NCBI RefSeq assembly: GCF_030406905.1
Contig: NZ_CP129137.1
Span: forward strand, 1,925,001 to 1,989,000
From: Streptomyces sp. HUAS CB01
GTDB lineage: Bacteria > Actinomycetota > Actinomycetes > Streptomycetales > Streptomycetaceae
Length of the DNA stretch: 64,000 nucleotides
Direction: 5' to 3'
The notes under the pieces are model-generated. The model was not told the origin of the DNA. It worked only from the letters and a program-made list of their open reading frames with translations, and did not search any database. Below are positions 43,812-57,854 of the stretch, piece after piece. The position numbers were made by a program, and so were the translations under genes. Position 1 is the stretch's first letter. Each line of letters opens with the position of its first letter.

Positions 43812-44462
43812 CTACTGCGCGTAGGCCCGTATCCGCTTGGCGAGACGGGCGGACGCCTCGGCCGGATCGTCGGCCTCCGTGATCGCACGGACGACGACGA
43901 CACGGCGGGCACCCGCCGCCAGGACCTCGTCGAGGTTGCCGGCGTCGATCCCGCCGATCGCGAACCAGGGGCGGTCCTGGCCGAGCGAGGCCGTGTAACG
44001 GACCAGGTCGAGGCCCGGTGCGGGGCGGCCCGGCTTGGTCGGGGTGGGCCAGCAGGGGCCGGTGCAGAAGTAGTCGACGCCGGGCTCGGCGGCCGCCGCG
44101 TCGACCTCCTCGCGGGCGTGGGTGGAGCGCCCGACCAGCACCCCGGAGCCGAGGATCGCCCGCGCGGCCGGCACGGGCAGGTCGCCCTGGCCGAGGTGCA
44201 GCACGTCGGAGCCGACGGCGTGCGCGACGTCGGCCCGGTCGTTGACCGCGAGCAGCTTCCCGTGGCGGCGGCAGGCGTCGGCGAACACGGCGAGGTGCTC
44301 CAGCTCCTCGCCGGCCTCCATGCCCTTGTCACGCAGCTGCACGATGTCCACCCCCGAGGAGAGGACGGCGTCCAGGAACTCCGGGAGGTCGCCCTGGCGC
44401 TTGCGGGCGTCCGTGCAGAGGTAGAGCCGGGCGTCGGACAGCGCCGCGCGGGATGCGGACAT
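43812..44462 (-). CDS. thiE: Thiamine-phosphate synthase
   Basis: 216-residue TIM barrel that joins HMP-pyrophosphate and the thiazole phosphate to give thiamine phosphate. Motifs: [72 protein letters not shown] and [28 protein letters not shown]. Pyrophosphate-binding residues (GPxxxTxTK-like) are present. The ATG is at 44462 with GGGGGG 8 bases upstream. It lies away from the thiOSG operon and in the opposite orientation; no TPP riboswitch is visible in front of it. Confidence 0.96.
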   Translation of the reverse strand: MSASRAALSDARLYLCTDARKRQGDLPEFLDAVLSSGVDIVQLRDKGMEAGEELEHLAVFADACRRHGKLLAVNDRADVAHAVGSDVLHLGQGDLPVPAARAILGSGVLVGRSTHAREEVDAAAAEPGVDYFCTGPCWPTPTKPGRPAPGLDLVRYTASLGQDRPWFAIGGIDAGNLDEVLAAGARRVVVVRAITEADDPAEASARLAKRIRAYAQ

Positions 44463-44487
44463 GGGTGGTACCCCCCGGGGTGGGTCG

Positions 44488-44536
44488 GCGGTGCGCGCAC
44501 CGGGTGCCGGACCGTCCGGCCCGGTGCGCGCACCGC
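44488..44536 (-). terminator. 17-bp perfect hairpin between the Rv2175c-like gene and thiE
   Basis: Bases 44488-44504 pair perfectly with 44520-44536; the 15-base loop itself can form a 5-bp stem (44507-44511 with 44515-44519). It lies 47 bases after the Rv2175c-like stop, so it is probably its terminator. Confidence 0.75.
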
Positions 44537-44582
44537 ATCGAGATGGGTGTGTCAGGACGCCGGCGACGTACTCGGGACGTCG

Positions 44583-44948
44583 TCAGACGGCGAGCGCCTG
44601 GGCCCGGCGCTTCACCTCCGTGCCGCGATTCTCGCTGAGCGCCTCCGCGGGGGTCCCCGGCAGGGTGGGGTCCGGTGTGAAGAGCCACTCCAGCATCTCT
44701 TCGTCGGTGAAGCCGTCGTCCCTCAGGAGCGTCAGGGTGCCGGAGAGGCCCTTGACCACCTTGCCGCCCTTGATGAAGGCGGCAGGCACCTGGAGCGTCC
44801 GGTTCTCACCGCGGCGCACGGCGATCAGCTGACCCTCCTTGACCAGCTGCCGTACGCGCGTCACCTCGACGTCGAGCTTTTCCGCGACGTCGGGCAGGTG
44901 GAGCCAGGCGGGGACGAGAGCATCGATCTTTGCGTCAATCTCGGTCAC
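44583..44948 (-). CDS. Rv2175c-family DNA-binding protein
   Basis: 121 residues. A winged-helix-like N-terminus, WLHLPDVAEKLDVEVTRVRQ, is followed by LVKEGQLIAVRRGENRTLQVPAAF and a C-terminal domain with GTLTLLRDDGFTDEEMLEWLF. Mycobacterial Rv2175c is a DNA-binding substrate of the Ser/Thr kinase PknL. Here a PASTA kinase gene lies 4 kb away, so a similar link is possible but is inference. The start is GTG at 44948 (VTEIDAKIDALVP); no clear ribosome site. Confidence 0.88.
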   Translation of the reverse strand: MTEIDAKIDALVPAWLHLPDVAEKLDVEVTRVRQLVKEGQLIAVRRGENRTLQVPAAFIKGGKVVKGLSGTLTLLRDDGFTDEEMLEWLFTPDPTLPGTPAEALSENRGTEVKRRAQALAV

Positions 44949-45099
44949 GGGACCAAGCGTGCCATCCCGGACTGACAGTCGGTAGCGGGGCCCGGTCGAG
45001 CTGCGGCCTTCAGAGGGACAAGCGACACCCCACCGCCGTCTCCGGCCCTCCTCCGAACCCCGGGCACGCCGCTCCGGACGACCGCCGCCGGGCCGTTCC

Positions 45100-45120
45100 C
45101 CCCGCCCGGGCAGGGCGGGG
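45100..45120 (-). terminator. Terminator after the FAD reductase gene
   Basis: ccccgccc (45100-45107) pairs with gggcgggg (45113-45120) around a five-base loop, 35 bases after the stop on the minus strand. Confidence 0.6.
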
Positions 45121-45154
45121 TGGCCCCGCGGCGGCTCCGGGCACGCCCGACGGC

Positions 45155-46396
45155 TCAGAGCACCGCGTTCTTCAGGGGGACGGCCGGGTCGGCGGCGCGT
45201 TCGGCGTCGATCCTGGCGCCGACCTCGATGAGCCTGCGCCCCTGGGCCAGGTCCCGGGGCCTGCCGACCGCCAGCAGGGCGACCAGGGCCCCGTCCCGCA
45301 GCCACAGCACCGACCAGGAGGCGTCGTCCGGGCCACCCCGGCGCACGAGCGCGTCGGCCGCGCCGTGGTGGCCTGCGTACTGCACGAACCGCCCGAACTG
45401 CTCCGACCAGAAGTACGGCACCGGGTCGTAGATCTCGCCCGGCTCGCTCCCCTGGCCCGTGTCCGCGCCGACGACGTTGGCCGCGACCGTACGGGGCCCC
45501 TGGAGCGCGTTGTCCCAGTGGTGGACGAGCAGGCGCCGCCCGTAGCGGCCCGAGGGGAAGGAGGCGCAGTCCCCGACCGCGTACACGTCGGGGAGCGAGG
45601 TCCGCAGCCGCTCGTCCGCGGTGACCGAGCCGTCGGGGCCCAGGTCGATGCCCGAGCCGGCGAGCCAGCGGGTGGCGGGCCGGGCGCCGATGCCGACGAC
45701 GACGGCGTCCGCGGGGAGCCGCCGGCCTCCTTCGAGGACCACGGCGCCCGGTTCGACGGCGGCGACGCGGGCGCCGGTGACGAGCTCCGCGCCGGCCTGG
45801 GCGTACCACTCCGCCATCGGGGCGGCGACCTCGGCCGGCAGGGCCCCCGGCAGCGGGCGGTCGGCGGCCTCGACGACGGTGACCTCGCAGTCCGCCTCGC
45901 GGGCGGCGGTGGCGAACTCGGCGCCGATCCAGCCCGCGCCGACGACCACGATGTGGTGGCGGCGCTCCAGCACCGGGCGCAGCCGCTCCGCGTCGTCGAG
46001 GGTGCGCAGCAGATGCACCCCGGGGACGCCCTCGGTGCCGGGGAGGGTGACCGGCTCCGCTCCCGTGGCGATGACGAGCACGTCGTACGGGACGGGCCCG
46101 GCCGGTGTGTCGAGCTCGTGGTCCCCGGGGCGCAGGCCCGTGACCTCGAGGCCGAGCCGGAGGTCGACGTCGAGCGCGTCGAAGTCGACGTCGAAGGCGG
46201 AGTCCTCCGCCTTCCCGAGCAGGACGGCCTTGGACAGCGGGGGCCGGTCGTAGGGCTGGTGCGGCTCGGCTCCGACGAGGCCGATGCCGCCGGTGAAGCC
46301 CTGTTCGCGCAGGGCCACGGCGGTCTGCACGCCCGCCATCCCCGCCCCGACGATGACGACACGGCGGCTCGGCGCCGTCTGCTCGCTCTCACTCAC
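45155..46396 (-). CDS. FAD-dependent pyridine nucleotide-disulfide-type ferredoxin reductase
   Basis: 413 residues. FAD motif VVIVGAGMAGVQTAVALREQG (split: key G-A-G-M-A-G, about 16-21), the substrate-proximal RPPLSKAVL, the NAD(P) motif IVVVGAGWIGAEFATAARE (about 147-165), the FAD motif VYAVGDCASFPSGRYG, and a C-terminal reductase domain (PYFWSEQFGRFVQYAG). This fits the BphA4/rubredoxin-ferredoxin reductase family supplying electrons to a ferredoxin or monooxygenase. No ferredoxin gene is adjacent. The GTG at 46396 lies 6 bases after TAGGGT, so the mRNA may be leaderless. Confidence 0.9.
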   Translation of the reverse strand: MSESEQTAPSRRVVIVGAGMAGVQTAVALREQGFTGGIGLVGAEPHQPYDRPPLSKAVLLGKAEDSAFDVDFDALDVDLRLGLEVTGLRPGDHELDTPAGPVPYDVLVIATGAEPVTLPGTEGVPGVHLLRTLDDAERLRPVLERRHHIVVVGAGWIGAEFATAAREADCEVTVVEAADRPLPGALPAEVAAPMAEWYAQAGAELVTGARVAAVEPGAVVLEGGRRLPADAVVVGIGARPATRWLAGSGIDLGPDGSVTADERLRTSLPDVYAVGDCASFPSGRYGRRLLVHHWDNALQGPRTVAANVVGADTGQGSEPGEIYDPVPYFWSEQFGRFVQYAGHHGAADALVRRGGPDDASWSVLWLRDGALVALLAVGRPRDLAQGRRLIEVGARIDAERAADPAVPLKNAVL

Positions 46397-46402
46397 CGGG
46401 CC

Positions 46403-46408
46403 ACCCTA
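46403..46408 (-). promoter_or_regulatory. -10 box for leaderless FAD reductase transcript
   Basis: TAGGGT on the minus strand, 6 bases before the GTG at 46396. A 7-bp inverted repeat (46413-46419 with 46423-46429) lies just upstream, across the stop codon of the preceding gene. Confidence 0.5.
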
Positions 46409-46424
46409 ACCACCTGACGACACG

Positions 46425-46766
46425 TCAGGAAGGGACCTGCTCCACGACGCTCGTGCCGGACCCCTGCCGCGACTCCCACTCCCAGGTCTCGTCCAGCCGC
46501 ACCCGTCCGTCGGGAAGCTCGACCACGGTGGAGACGCAGTGCCCGGAGGCCGTCGTCCCGTCCTGCTTCAACTGGACGTAGCGGAAGTCCAGCCGGTCCC
46601 CCTCACGGGTGCCGACGAGATGGCCGCGGACCACGTCGCCGCCGGCGTACTCGGCCCAGATCCGGCCCCCGTCCTCGTGGTACGTGAACCGGGTGCGGGT
46701 GCCGACCTGGCCGGGCGCCTGGTCGGCGACCGGGGCGAGGACGAGTCCGTCGAGCGAGCGGGCCAC
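46425..46766 (-). CDS. Small hypothetical protein, likely beta-barrel
   Basis: 113 residues without signal peptide or membrane segment. The sequence alternates short beta-strand-like pieces (TRTRFTYHEDGGRIWAEYAG, VRGHLVGTREGDRLDFRYVQ) and ends in ETWEWESRQGSGTSVVEQVPS. It resembles small lipocalin-like proteins that databases sometimes mislabel as N-acetylglutamate synthase; I cannot assign a function. The start is GTG at 46766 with GGGAG 8 bases upstream. It lies upstream of the FAD reductase on the same strand. Confidence 0.75.
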   Translation of the reverse strand: MARSLDGLVLAPVADQAPGQVGTRTRFTYHEDGGRIWAEYAGGDVVRGHLVGTREGDRLDFRYVQLKQDGTTASGHCVSTVVELPDGRVRLDETWEWESRQGSGTSVVEQVPS

Positions 46767-46827
46767 GGCAACGGCTCCCTTACTGGCGGTTGGCGACGAG
46801 GGTTAGGCTGGCCACCGTACTGCTACT

Positions 46828-46916
46828 CGCGGGAGCCCGGAGCACCGGGCTGAGAGGGAGGCTGAGGCGGCCTCCGACCGTACGAACCTGATCCGGGTCA
46901 TGCCGGCGAAGGGAGG
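46828..46916 (+). promoter_or_regulatory. TPP riboswitch (THI element) upstream of thiO
   Basis: The pyrimidine-sensing CTGAGAG block is at 46850-46856 and the pyrophosphate-sensing half, ACCTGATCCGGGTCATGCC, at 46886-46904, followed by GGCGAAGGGAGG. The GGGAGG at 46911-46916 is the thiO ribosome site, so the aptamer abuts the Shine-Dalgarno. This indicates translational control: bound thiamine pyrophosphate would hide it. Confidence 0.93.
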
Positions 46917-46928
46917 GTCCGGACGCCC

Positions 46929-49143
<2,215 letters not shown>

Positions 49144-49241
49144 CGGCACCCGGCCTCCCAGGACGGTCCCGGTCCCGATGACGCACGTCACAGGTCCGCT
49201 GCAGCCCCGGCCGGGGGGCCGGGGCCGGGTGTCCGGGCTCG

Positions 49242-49247
49242 TAGACT
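49242..49247 (+). promoter_or_regulatory. -10 box for leaderless PASTA kinase transcript
   Basis: TAGACT, a common Streptomyces -10, ends 7 bases before the GTG at 49255; there is no Shine-Dalgarno. Confidence 0.6.
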
Positions 49248-49254
49248 CGCCTGC

Positions 49255-51180
49255 GTGGATACGACCCTTCAGGACCCCCTCGTCGGGCAGGTGCTCGACG
49301 GCCGCTACCGCGTCGACGCGCGTATCGCCGTCGGCGGGATGGCCACGGTCTACCGGGCCGTGGACACCCGGCTCGACCGGGTGCTCGCCCTCAAGGTGAT
49401 GCACCCGGCGCTCGCGGCGGACGCCTCCTTCGTCGAGCGCTTCATCCGCGAGGCGAAGTCCGTGGCCCGGCTCTCCCACCCGAACGTGGTGGGCGTGTAC
49501 GACCAGGGAGCCGAGGGCGCTTACGTCTATCTGGCGATGGAGTACGTGGCCGGATGCACGCTCCGCGACGTGCTGCGGGAGCGGGGCGCGCTCCGGCCGC
49601 GGGCGGCTCTGGACATCCTGGAGCCCGTGCTGGCGGCGCTCGGCGCCGCGCACCGGGCCGGCTTCGTCCACCGGGACATGAAGCCCGAGAACGTACTGAT
49701 CGGGGACGACGGACGGGTCAAGGTCGCCGACTTCGGGCTGGTCCGGGCCGTGGGCTCGGTGACGAGCACCACGGGATCGCTGCTCGGGACCGTCTCCTAC
49801 CTGGCGCCGGAGCAGATCGAGTCCGGCACGGCCGACACCCGCGCCGACGTCTACGCCTGCGGTGTCGTGCTCTACGAGATGCTCACCGGCGGCAAGCCGC
49901 ACTCCGGCGACACCCCGGCCCAGGTGCTGTACCGGCACCTCAACGAGGACGTGCCGCCACCGTCCGCCGCCGTGCCCGGGCTCGCCCCGGAGCTGGACGG
50001 CCTGGTGGCGGCCGCCACGGCCCGCGACCCCGAGTCGCGCCCCGACGACGCCGTCGCCCTGCTCGGTCGGACCCGCGAGGCCCGCGCGGGACTCGGTGAC
50101 GACCAGCTCGACGCCGTACCGCCGCAGGCCCGGACGCCGGGCGCGGAGTCGTCCGCCGGTCCCGAGGACCGTACGAGCGTGATCGCGCGGCCGCTGCCCA
50201 CGGCGGGCGGGGCCGTCGACCGGACGAGCCGGCTGGAGATGCCGCCGACCGGTCCCCCGCCGTCCCGTCCGGGGGGCCGCCGGCTGCCGGCACCGCGCCG
50301 CGGGGTCCTCGCCGCCGTCGTCGCCGTGCTGCTGGTCCTCGGCGGAGGTGCCGGCGTCTGGTACATCAACTCCGGGCAGTTCATCCGGGTGCCGACCGTC
50401 CTCGGCCAGACCGAGGCCGCGGCGAAGCAGCGGCTCTCCGCCGCCGGCCTGGACGTCGAGGCCGTGCGGAAGGGCTTCAGCGACGCCTACGACCGGGGCA
50501 CCGTCATGGACGTGAACCCCGACCCCGGGCAGCGCATCCGCCACAACGGCTCGGTCACGCTCGTCATCTCGCGCGGGCCCGAGATCGTCAAGGTTCCGGA
50601 GCTCGAGGGACTGAAGCTCGCCGACGCCAGGAACACCCTGCGCAAGGCCGGGCTGGCCCCGGGCGTGATCACCAGGGAGTTCAGTGACGATGCCGCGCAG
50701 GGCACGGTGATCGGCTCCGACCCGGCCGCCGGCACCGAGCGCCGCCCGGACTCCGCGATCGCTCTCGTCGTCAGCAAGGGCTCCCCGGTCGACGTCCCGG
50801 ACGTCACCGGCGAGTCCGTCGAGGACGCCACGGGCACCCTCGAGGACGCCGGGCTGAAGGTGAAGGTCGCGCCGGAACAGGTCCACTCCCCCGAGGACGC
50901 CGGGACCGTCGCCCGGCAGTCCCCCGGGGAGGGCGGGCAGGCCGCCAAGGGCGACACGATCACCCTCACGGTCTCCAAGGGTCCCCGGATGGTCGAGGTC
51001 CCGGACGTCACCGGGGACTCGCTGAGCGACGCCAGGCGCGAGCTGGAGGAGGCGGGCTTCGAGGTCAAGGTCGAGCGGGCCTTCCCGTTCCTCGGGGACA
51101 CCGTCGAGAGCCAGTCCGTCGAGGGCGGCGGGCAGGCCGCCGAGGGCAGCACGATCACGATCAGGACCAAGGGGCTCTAG
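49255..51180 (+). CDS. PASTA-domain Ser/Thr protein kinase (PknB family)
   Basis: 641 residues. The kinase domain (about 10-275) has VDARIAVGGMATVY (glycine loop), RVLALKVMHP (ATP Lys), FVHRDMKPENVLI (catalytic loop), VADFGLVRAVG (DFG) and LGTVSYLAPEQ (activation segment). A Pro/Arg-rich juxtamembrane region and one helix (about 348-368) precede four PASTA repeats, which bind muropeptides or lipid II outside the cell. Streptomyces have several such kinases. The GTG at 49255 follows TAGACT by 7 bases, suggesting a leaderless mRNA. It stands between thiG and the Nfo-type gene. Confidence 0.95.
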   Translation: MDTTLQDPLVGQVLDGRYRVDARIAVGGMATVYRAVDTRLDRVLALKVMHPALAADASFVERFIREAKSVARLSHPNVVGVYDQGAEGAYVYLAMEYVAGCTLRDVLRERGALRPRAALDILEPVLAALGAAHRAGFVHRDMKPENVLIGDDGRVKVADFGLVRAVGSVTSTTGSLLGTVSYLAPEQIESGTADTRADVYACGVVLYEMLTGGKPHSGDTPAQVLYRHLNEDVPPPSAAVPGLAPELDGLVAAATARDPESRPDDAVALLGRTREARAGLGDDQLDAVPPQARTPGAESSAGPEDRTSVIARPLPTAGGAVDRTSRLEMPPTGPPPSRPGGRRLPAPRRGVLAAVVAVLLVLGGGAGVWYINSGQFIRVPTVLGQTEAAAKQRLSAAGLDVEAVRKGFSDAYDRGTVMDVNPDPGQRIRHNGSVTLVISRGPEIVKVPELEGLKLADARNTLRKAGLAPGVITREFSDDAAQGTVIGSDPAAGTERRPDSAIALVVSKGSPVDVPDVTGESVEDATGTLEDAGLKVKVAPEQVHSPEDAGTVARQSPGEGGQAAKGDTITLTVSKGPRMVEVPDVTGDSLSDARRELEEAGFEVKVERAFPFLGDTVESQSVEGGGQAAEGSTITIRTKGL

Positions 51181-51184
51181 CACC

Positions 51185-52048
51185 GTGCACAACCCTGTCG
51201 GCGCCCATGTGCCCGTGGCCGGCGGCCTGGCCCGGACGGGTCTGGCCTACGCCCGGGAGATCGAGGCCGAGGCCGTCCAGGTCTTCGTCGCCAATCCGCG
51301 GGGCTGGGCCACCCCGGCGGGCAACCCCGCGCAGGACGAGCTGTTCCGTACCGGGAGCGCGACCGCCGGCATACCGGCGTACGTGCACGCCCCGTACCTG
51401 ATCAACTTCGGCTCCCACAGCGCGGTCACCGCCGAGCGGTCCGTGGAGTCGCTGCGCCACTCACTGCGCCGGGGCCGGGACATCGGCGCGGCGGGTGTGG
51501 TGGTGCACACGGGATCGGCGACCGGGGGCAGGACCCGGGAGACGGCCCTCGCGCAGGTGCGGGAGCTGGTGCTGCCGCTGCTGGACGAGCTGACGCACGA
51601 CGACGACCCGTTCCTGCTGCTGGAGCCGACGGCCGGGCAGGGGTTCTCCCTCTGCTCGCTGGTCGAGGACCTCGGCCCGTACTTCGAGGCCCTGGACGCC
51701 CACCCCCGGCTGGGCGTCTGCCTGGACACCTGCCACGCGTTCGCCGCCGGTCACGACCTCGCCGCACCGGGCGGAGCCGGACGGATGCTGGACGTGCTCG
51801 TCGCCACGGTCGGCCCGGGCCGGCTGCGACTGTTCCACGCCAACGACTCCAAGGACGTCGTCGGGGCGCGCAAGGACCGTCACGAGAACATCGGCGCCGG
51901 CCACATCGGCGAGGACGCGTTCCGCGAGCTGATGCTGCACCCCGCGGCGGAAGGTGTGCCGCTGATCATCGAGACCCCCGGCGGCCGGCACGGCAAGGAG
52001 ACGTACGCGGCCGACGTGGCACTGCTGAAGAAGCTGCGCGACGGCTGA
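51185..52048 (+). CDS. Endonuclease IV (Nfo/AP endonuclease 2 family) protein
   Basis: 287-residue TIM barrel. Three-zinc-site motifs of endonuclease IV are visible: VHAPYLINFGS, VVVHTGSATG, LLLEPTAGQGFSLCS, VCLDTCHAFAAGHDL, FHANDSKDVVGARKDRHENIG, HIGEDAF and LIIETPGG. These enzymes cut DNA at abasic sites in base-excision repair. The start is GTG at 51185, four bases after the kinase stop, with no clear ribosome site, so it is likely coupled to the kinase gene. Confidence 0.92.
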   Translation: MHNPVGAHVPVAGGLARTGLAYAREIEAEAVQVFVANPRGWATPAGNPAQDELFRTGSATAGIPAYVHAPYLINFGSHSAVTAERSVESLRHSLRRGRDIGAAGVVVHTGSATGGRTRETALAQVRELVLPLLDELTHDDDPFLLLEPTAGQGFSLCSLVEDLGPYFEALDAHPRLGVCLDTCHAFAAGHDLAAPGGAGRMLDVLVATVGPGRLRLFHANDSKDVVGARKDRHENIGAGHIGEDAFRELMLHPAAEGVPLIIETPGGRHGKETYAADVALLKKLRDG

Positions 52049-52066
52049 GCCCCGGGCCCGTACGGC

Positions 52067-52699
52067 CTAGAACTCGGGCCCGTCCCCCGGCTCCTCCTGG
52101 TACGAGTAGCGCTGCTCACGCCACGGGTCGCCGACGTTGTGGTACCCCCGCTCCTCCCAGAAGCCCCTGCGGTCGGCCGTCATGTACTCCACGCCGCGGA
52201 CCCACTTCGGGCCCTTCCAGGCGTAGAGGTGCGGGACGATCAGCCGCAGCGGGAATCCGTGCTCGGCGGTGAGCAGCTCGCCGTCCTTGTGGGTGGCGAA
52301 GATCGTGCGCTCGGAGAGGAAGTCGGAGAGGCGCAGGTTGGCGCTGAAGCCGTACTCGGCCCAGACCATGACATGGGTGACCGCCGGTGCCGGCGGAGCG
52401 AGGTCGACGATCGTCGAGGCCGGGACTCCGCCCCATTCGGCCCCGAGCATGCTGAATTTCGTCACGCAGTGGAGGTCCGCGACGACCGTCGAGAACGGCA
52501 GCGCCGAGAACTCCTCGTGGTTCCAGCAGCGCTTGTCGCCGTCGGCGGTGGCGCCGAAGACGCGGAACTCCCAGCGGTCAGGCTTGAACTTGGGAACGGG
52601 CCCGTAGTGGGTGACCGGCCAGCCGCGCTGCAGACGCTGTCCCGGGGGTAGCTCGGACTGTTCTGACGCCCGGTGTTCCCGGCTCTCCGGCTGACCCAT
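52067..52699 (-). CDS. Molybdopterin-dependent oxidoreductase (sulfite-oxidase fold)
   Basis: 210 residues, a single Moco-binding domain. The Mo-ligand cysteine is C78 in VVADLHCVTKFSM. Other family blocks are PKFKPDRWEFRVFG, THVMVWAEYGFSANL, EHGFPLRLIVPHLYAWKGPK and WVRGVEYM. There is no heme or dimerisation domain and no signal peptide, so it resembles the small cytosolic YedY-like subgroup; the substrate is unknown. The ATG is at 52699. It is divergent from the bacterioferritin gene. Confidence 0.92.
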   Translation of the reverse strand: MGQPESREHRASEQSELPPGQRLQRGWPVTHYGPVPKFKPDRWEFRVFGATADGDKRCWNHEEFSALPFSTVVADLHCVTKFSMLGAEWGGVPASTIVDLAPPAPAVTHVMVWAEYGFSANLRLSDFLSERTIFATHKDGELLTAEHGFPLRLIVPHLYAWKGPKWVRGVEYMTADRRGFWEERGYHNVGDPWREQRYSYQEEPGDGPEF

Positions 52700-52855
52700 G
52701 CCTTCAATGGTGACAGACCAGGAGGGGTGGTCATGACCAGGTCTGGCCCGATTCGGGCAACTCCGACTAAGGAGGCACTTACTGGACGCCCTTGGATCAC
52801 GGTGCGAGGATGCGCGCATCCTGCCCGAGTCACATGTGCGGAAGGAGCCTCTGCG

Positions 52856-53335
52856 ATGCAGGGCGATCCCGAGGTCATCGAGTTCCTCAATGAGCAGTTG
52901 ACTGCCGAGCTGACCGCGATCAACCAGTACTTCCTGCACGCCAAGATGCAGGAGAACTTCGGCTGGACGAAGCTCGCCAAGTACACCCGGGCCGAGTCGT
53001 TCGACGAGATGAAGCACGCCGAGGTACTCACCGACCGCATCCTGTTCCTGGAAGGGCTGCCGAACTACCAGCGGCTGTTCCATGTGCGGATCGGACAGAC
53101 GGTCACCGAGATGTTCCAGGCGGACCGGCAGGTCGAGGTCGAGGCGATCGACCGGCTGCGGCGCGGCATCGAGGTCATGCGCGCCAAGGGCGACATCACG
53201 TCCGCGAACATCTTCGAGTCGATCCTCGCGGACGAGGAGCACCACATCGACTATCTCGACACCCAGCTGGAACTGGTCGAGAAGCTGGGAGAACCGCTCT
53301 ACATCGCCCAGGTGATCGAGCAGCCGGAGTCCTAG
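52856..53335 (+). CDS. bfr: Bacterioferritin
   Basis: 159-residue four-helix ferritin that stores iron as a 24-mer. Ferroxidase ligands fit E18, E51, H54, E94, E127 and H130, and the heme-binding methionine is M52 in SFDEMKHAE. The ATG at 52856 has AAGGAG 9 bases upstream. The gene faces bfd, whose product is expected to release iron from it. The frame is open from 52673, but that part has no homology. Confidence 0.97.
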   Translation: MQGDPEVIEFLNEQLTAELTAINQYFLHAKMQENFGWTKLAKYTRAESFDEMKHAEVLTDRILFLEGLPNYQRLFHVRIGQTVTEMFQADRQVEVEAIDRLRRGIEVMRAKGDITSANIFESILADEEHHIDYLDTQLELVEKLGEPLYIAQVIEQPES

Positions 53336-53365
53336 AGCCCCGTCCCCACCCGGAGACCCGTGCCG

Positions 53366-53638
53366 CTAGGCCGCTTCGCGCAGCCGGCCGCGCGAGACCG
53401 TCTCGGTGCCCACCGGGGTCATGTCCTCGGACAGCACGGCGGCGCCGTCGCCCTGCTCCAGCAGCTCGCGGCGCGGGCACGCGCCACGGCCCAGGATTCC
53501 CTGGATGCGACGTACACAGGACCCGCAGTCGGTGCCGGCCTTGGACACCGAGGCGATCTGGCGGGGGGTGCAGGCACCGGCCTCCGCGTGTTCCTTGACC
53601 TGCTTCTCCGTGATGCCGAAGCACGAGCACACGTACAC
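53366..53638 (-). CDS. bfd: Bacterioferritin-associated ferredoxin (Bfd-like, [2Fe-2S])
   Basis: 90 residues. The BFD-like [2Fe-2S] fold uses four cysteines, seen as C-S-C in VYVCSCFGIT and C-G-S-C in GTDCGSCVRRI. Bfd reduces bacterioferritin iron so that it can be mobilised when iron is scarce. I prefer the GTG at 53638 (VYVCSCFG) because GGGAGG lies 8 bases before it; a GTG at 53647 overlaps that site. The C-terminal ~30 residues after the fold are extra. An iron-box-like sequence lies upstream. Confidence 0.93.
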   Translation of the reverse strand: MYVCSCFGITEKQVKEHAEAGACTPRQIASVSKAGTDCGSCVRRIQGILGRGACPRRELLEQGDGAAVLSEDMTPVGTETVSRGRLREAA

Positions 53639-53694
53639 GCGGTTCACCTCCCGGCGGGATCGAGGTCGACTGTGGTGCCCGTCCCGAAGATCGG

Positions 53695-53713
53695 TGAGGC
53701 AAACCTAACCTTA
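53695..53713 (-). promoter_or_regulatory. Iron box (DmdR1/IdeR-type) upstream of bfd
   Basis: Minus strand TAAGGTTAGGTTTGCCTCA matches the 19-base consensus TTAGGTTAGGCTAACCTAA at 14 positions. It lies about 57 bases before the bfd start, which fits iron-dependent repression of bfd. Confidence 0.7.
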
Positions 53714-53800
53714 CCCGCCGCCCGCCGGTCGCAAAAGCCCCGGGTGCGCCGGTGGGGCGTGGATCACACGGATCCACGCCCCACCGTCGTACCGGCCGGA

Positions 53801-57339
<3,539 letters not shown>

Positions 57340-57818
57340 CGGATGCCGGGCCGGACCGGCGGGCCGGACCGGCGGGCACGGACCGGGCGGACACGGGGAC
57401 CCGGTCCGTGCCCTCCGGGCTCCGAGTCCGTGCCGTCCGGGGTGGCGATCCGTGCCCTCCGGGCTCCCGTTCCTGGCCTCCCGGGCTCCCGGACCGTGCC
57501 CTGTCCGGGCCTCCGGGGCGGCCCGGCGGGGACGGCAGGGGTCGCGCGGCGGGATCTCAGAAGGGGCGCACGACGCGCGGCTCCTGCTGTACGGCTCGGT
57601 GCCGGCGTCCAGTACCGACAGCGCACCCGGGATCCGCCGTCGTCGGCCCGTCGGGAGTCCTGGGCTGGACGCGAACCGGCGCCTGCCGTGCTGATCAAGC
57701 GGAGGGGCGATGATCAGGGCGGACCGCGCGTCGGCGACGTCCGCCCCGCTCGCCTCGGGCGGACCGTGCCGCGCCCGGAGCATCCACCGGCCCGGGCCCG
57801 GCGCGCCGCCGTCCGGCG
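57340..57818. other. Repeat-rich intergenic stretch between trpE(G) and pfkA
   Basis: No gene seen. It begins with tandem ggccggaccggcg units. tccgtgccctccgggctcc occurs twice (about 57404 and 57449). ctgatca (57691-57697) and tgatcag (57711-57717) form an inverted repeat. Several frames are open but none has a recognisable product. Confidence 0.5.
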
Positions 57819-57841
57819 GGGGCGGTTCCGGTCACCGCCCC
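57819..57841 (-). terminator. pfkA terminator hairpin
   Basis: ggggcggt (57819-57826) pairs with accgcccc (57834-57841) around a 7-base loop, 13 bases after the pfkA stop. Confidence 0.7.
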
Positions 57842-57854
57842 GGCCGGCCGGCGG

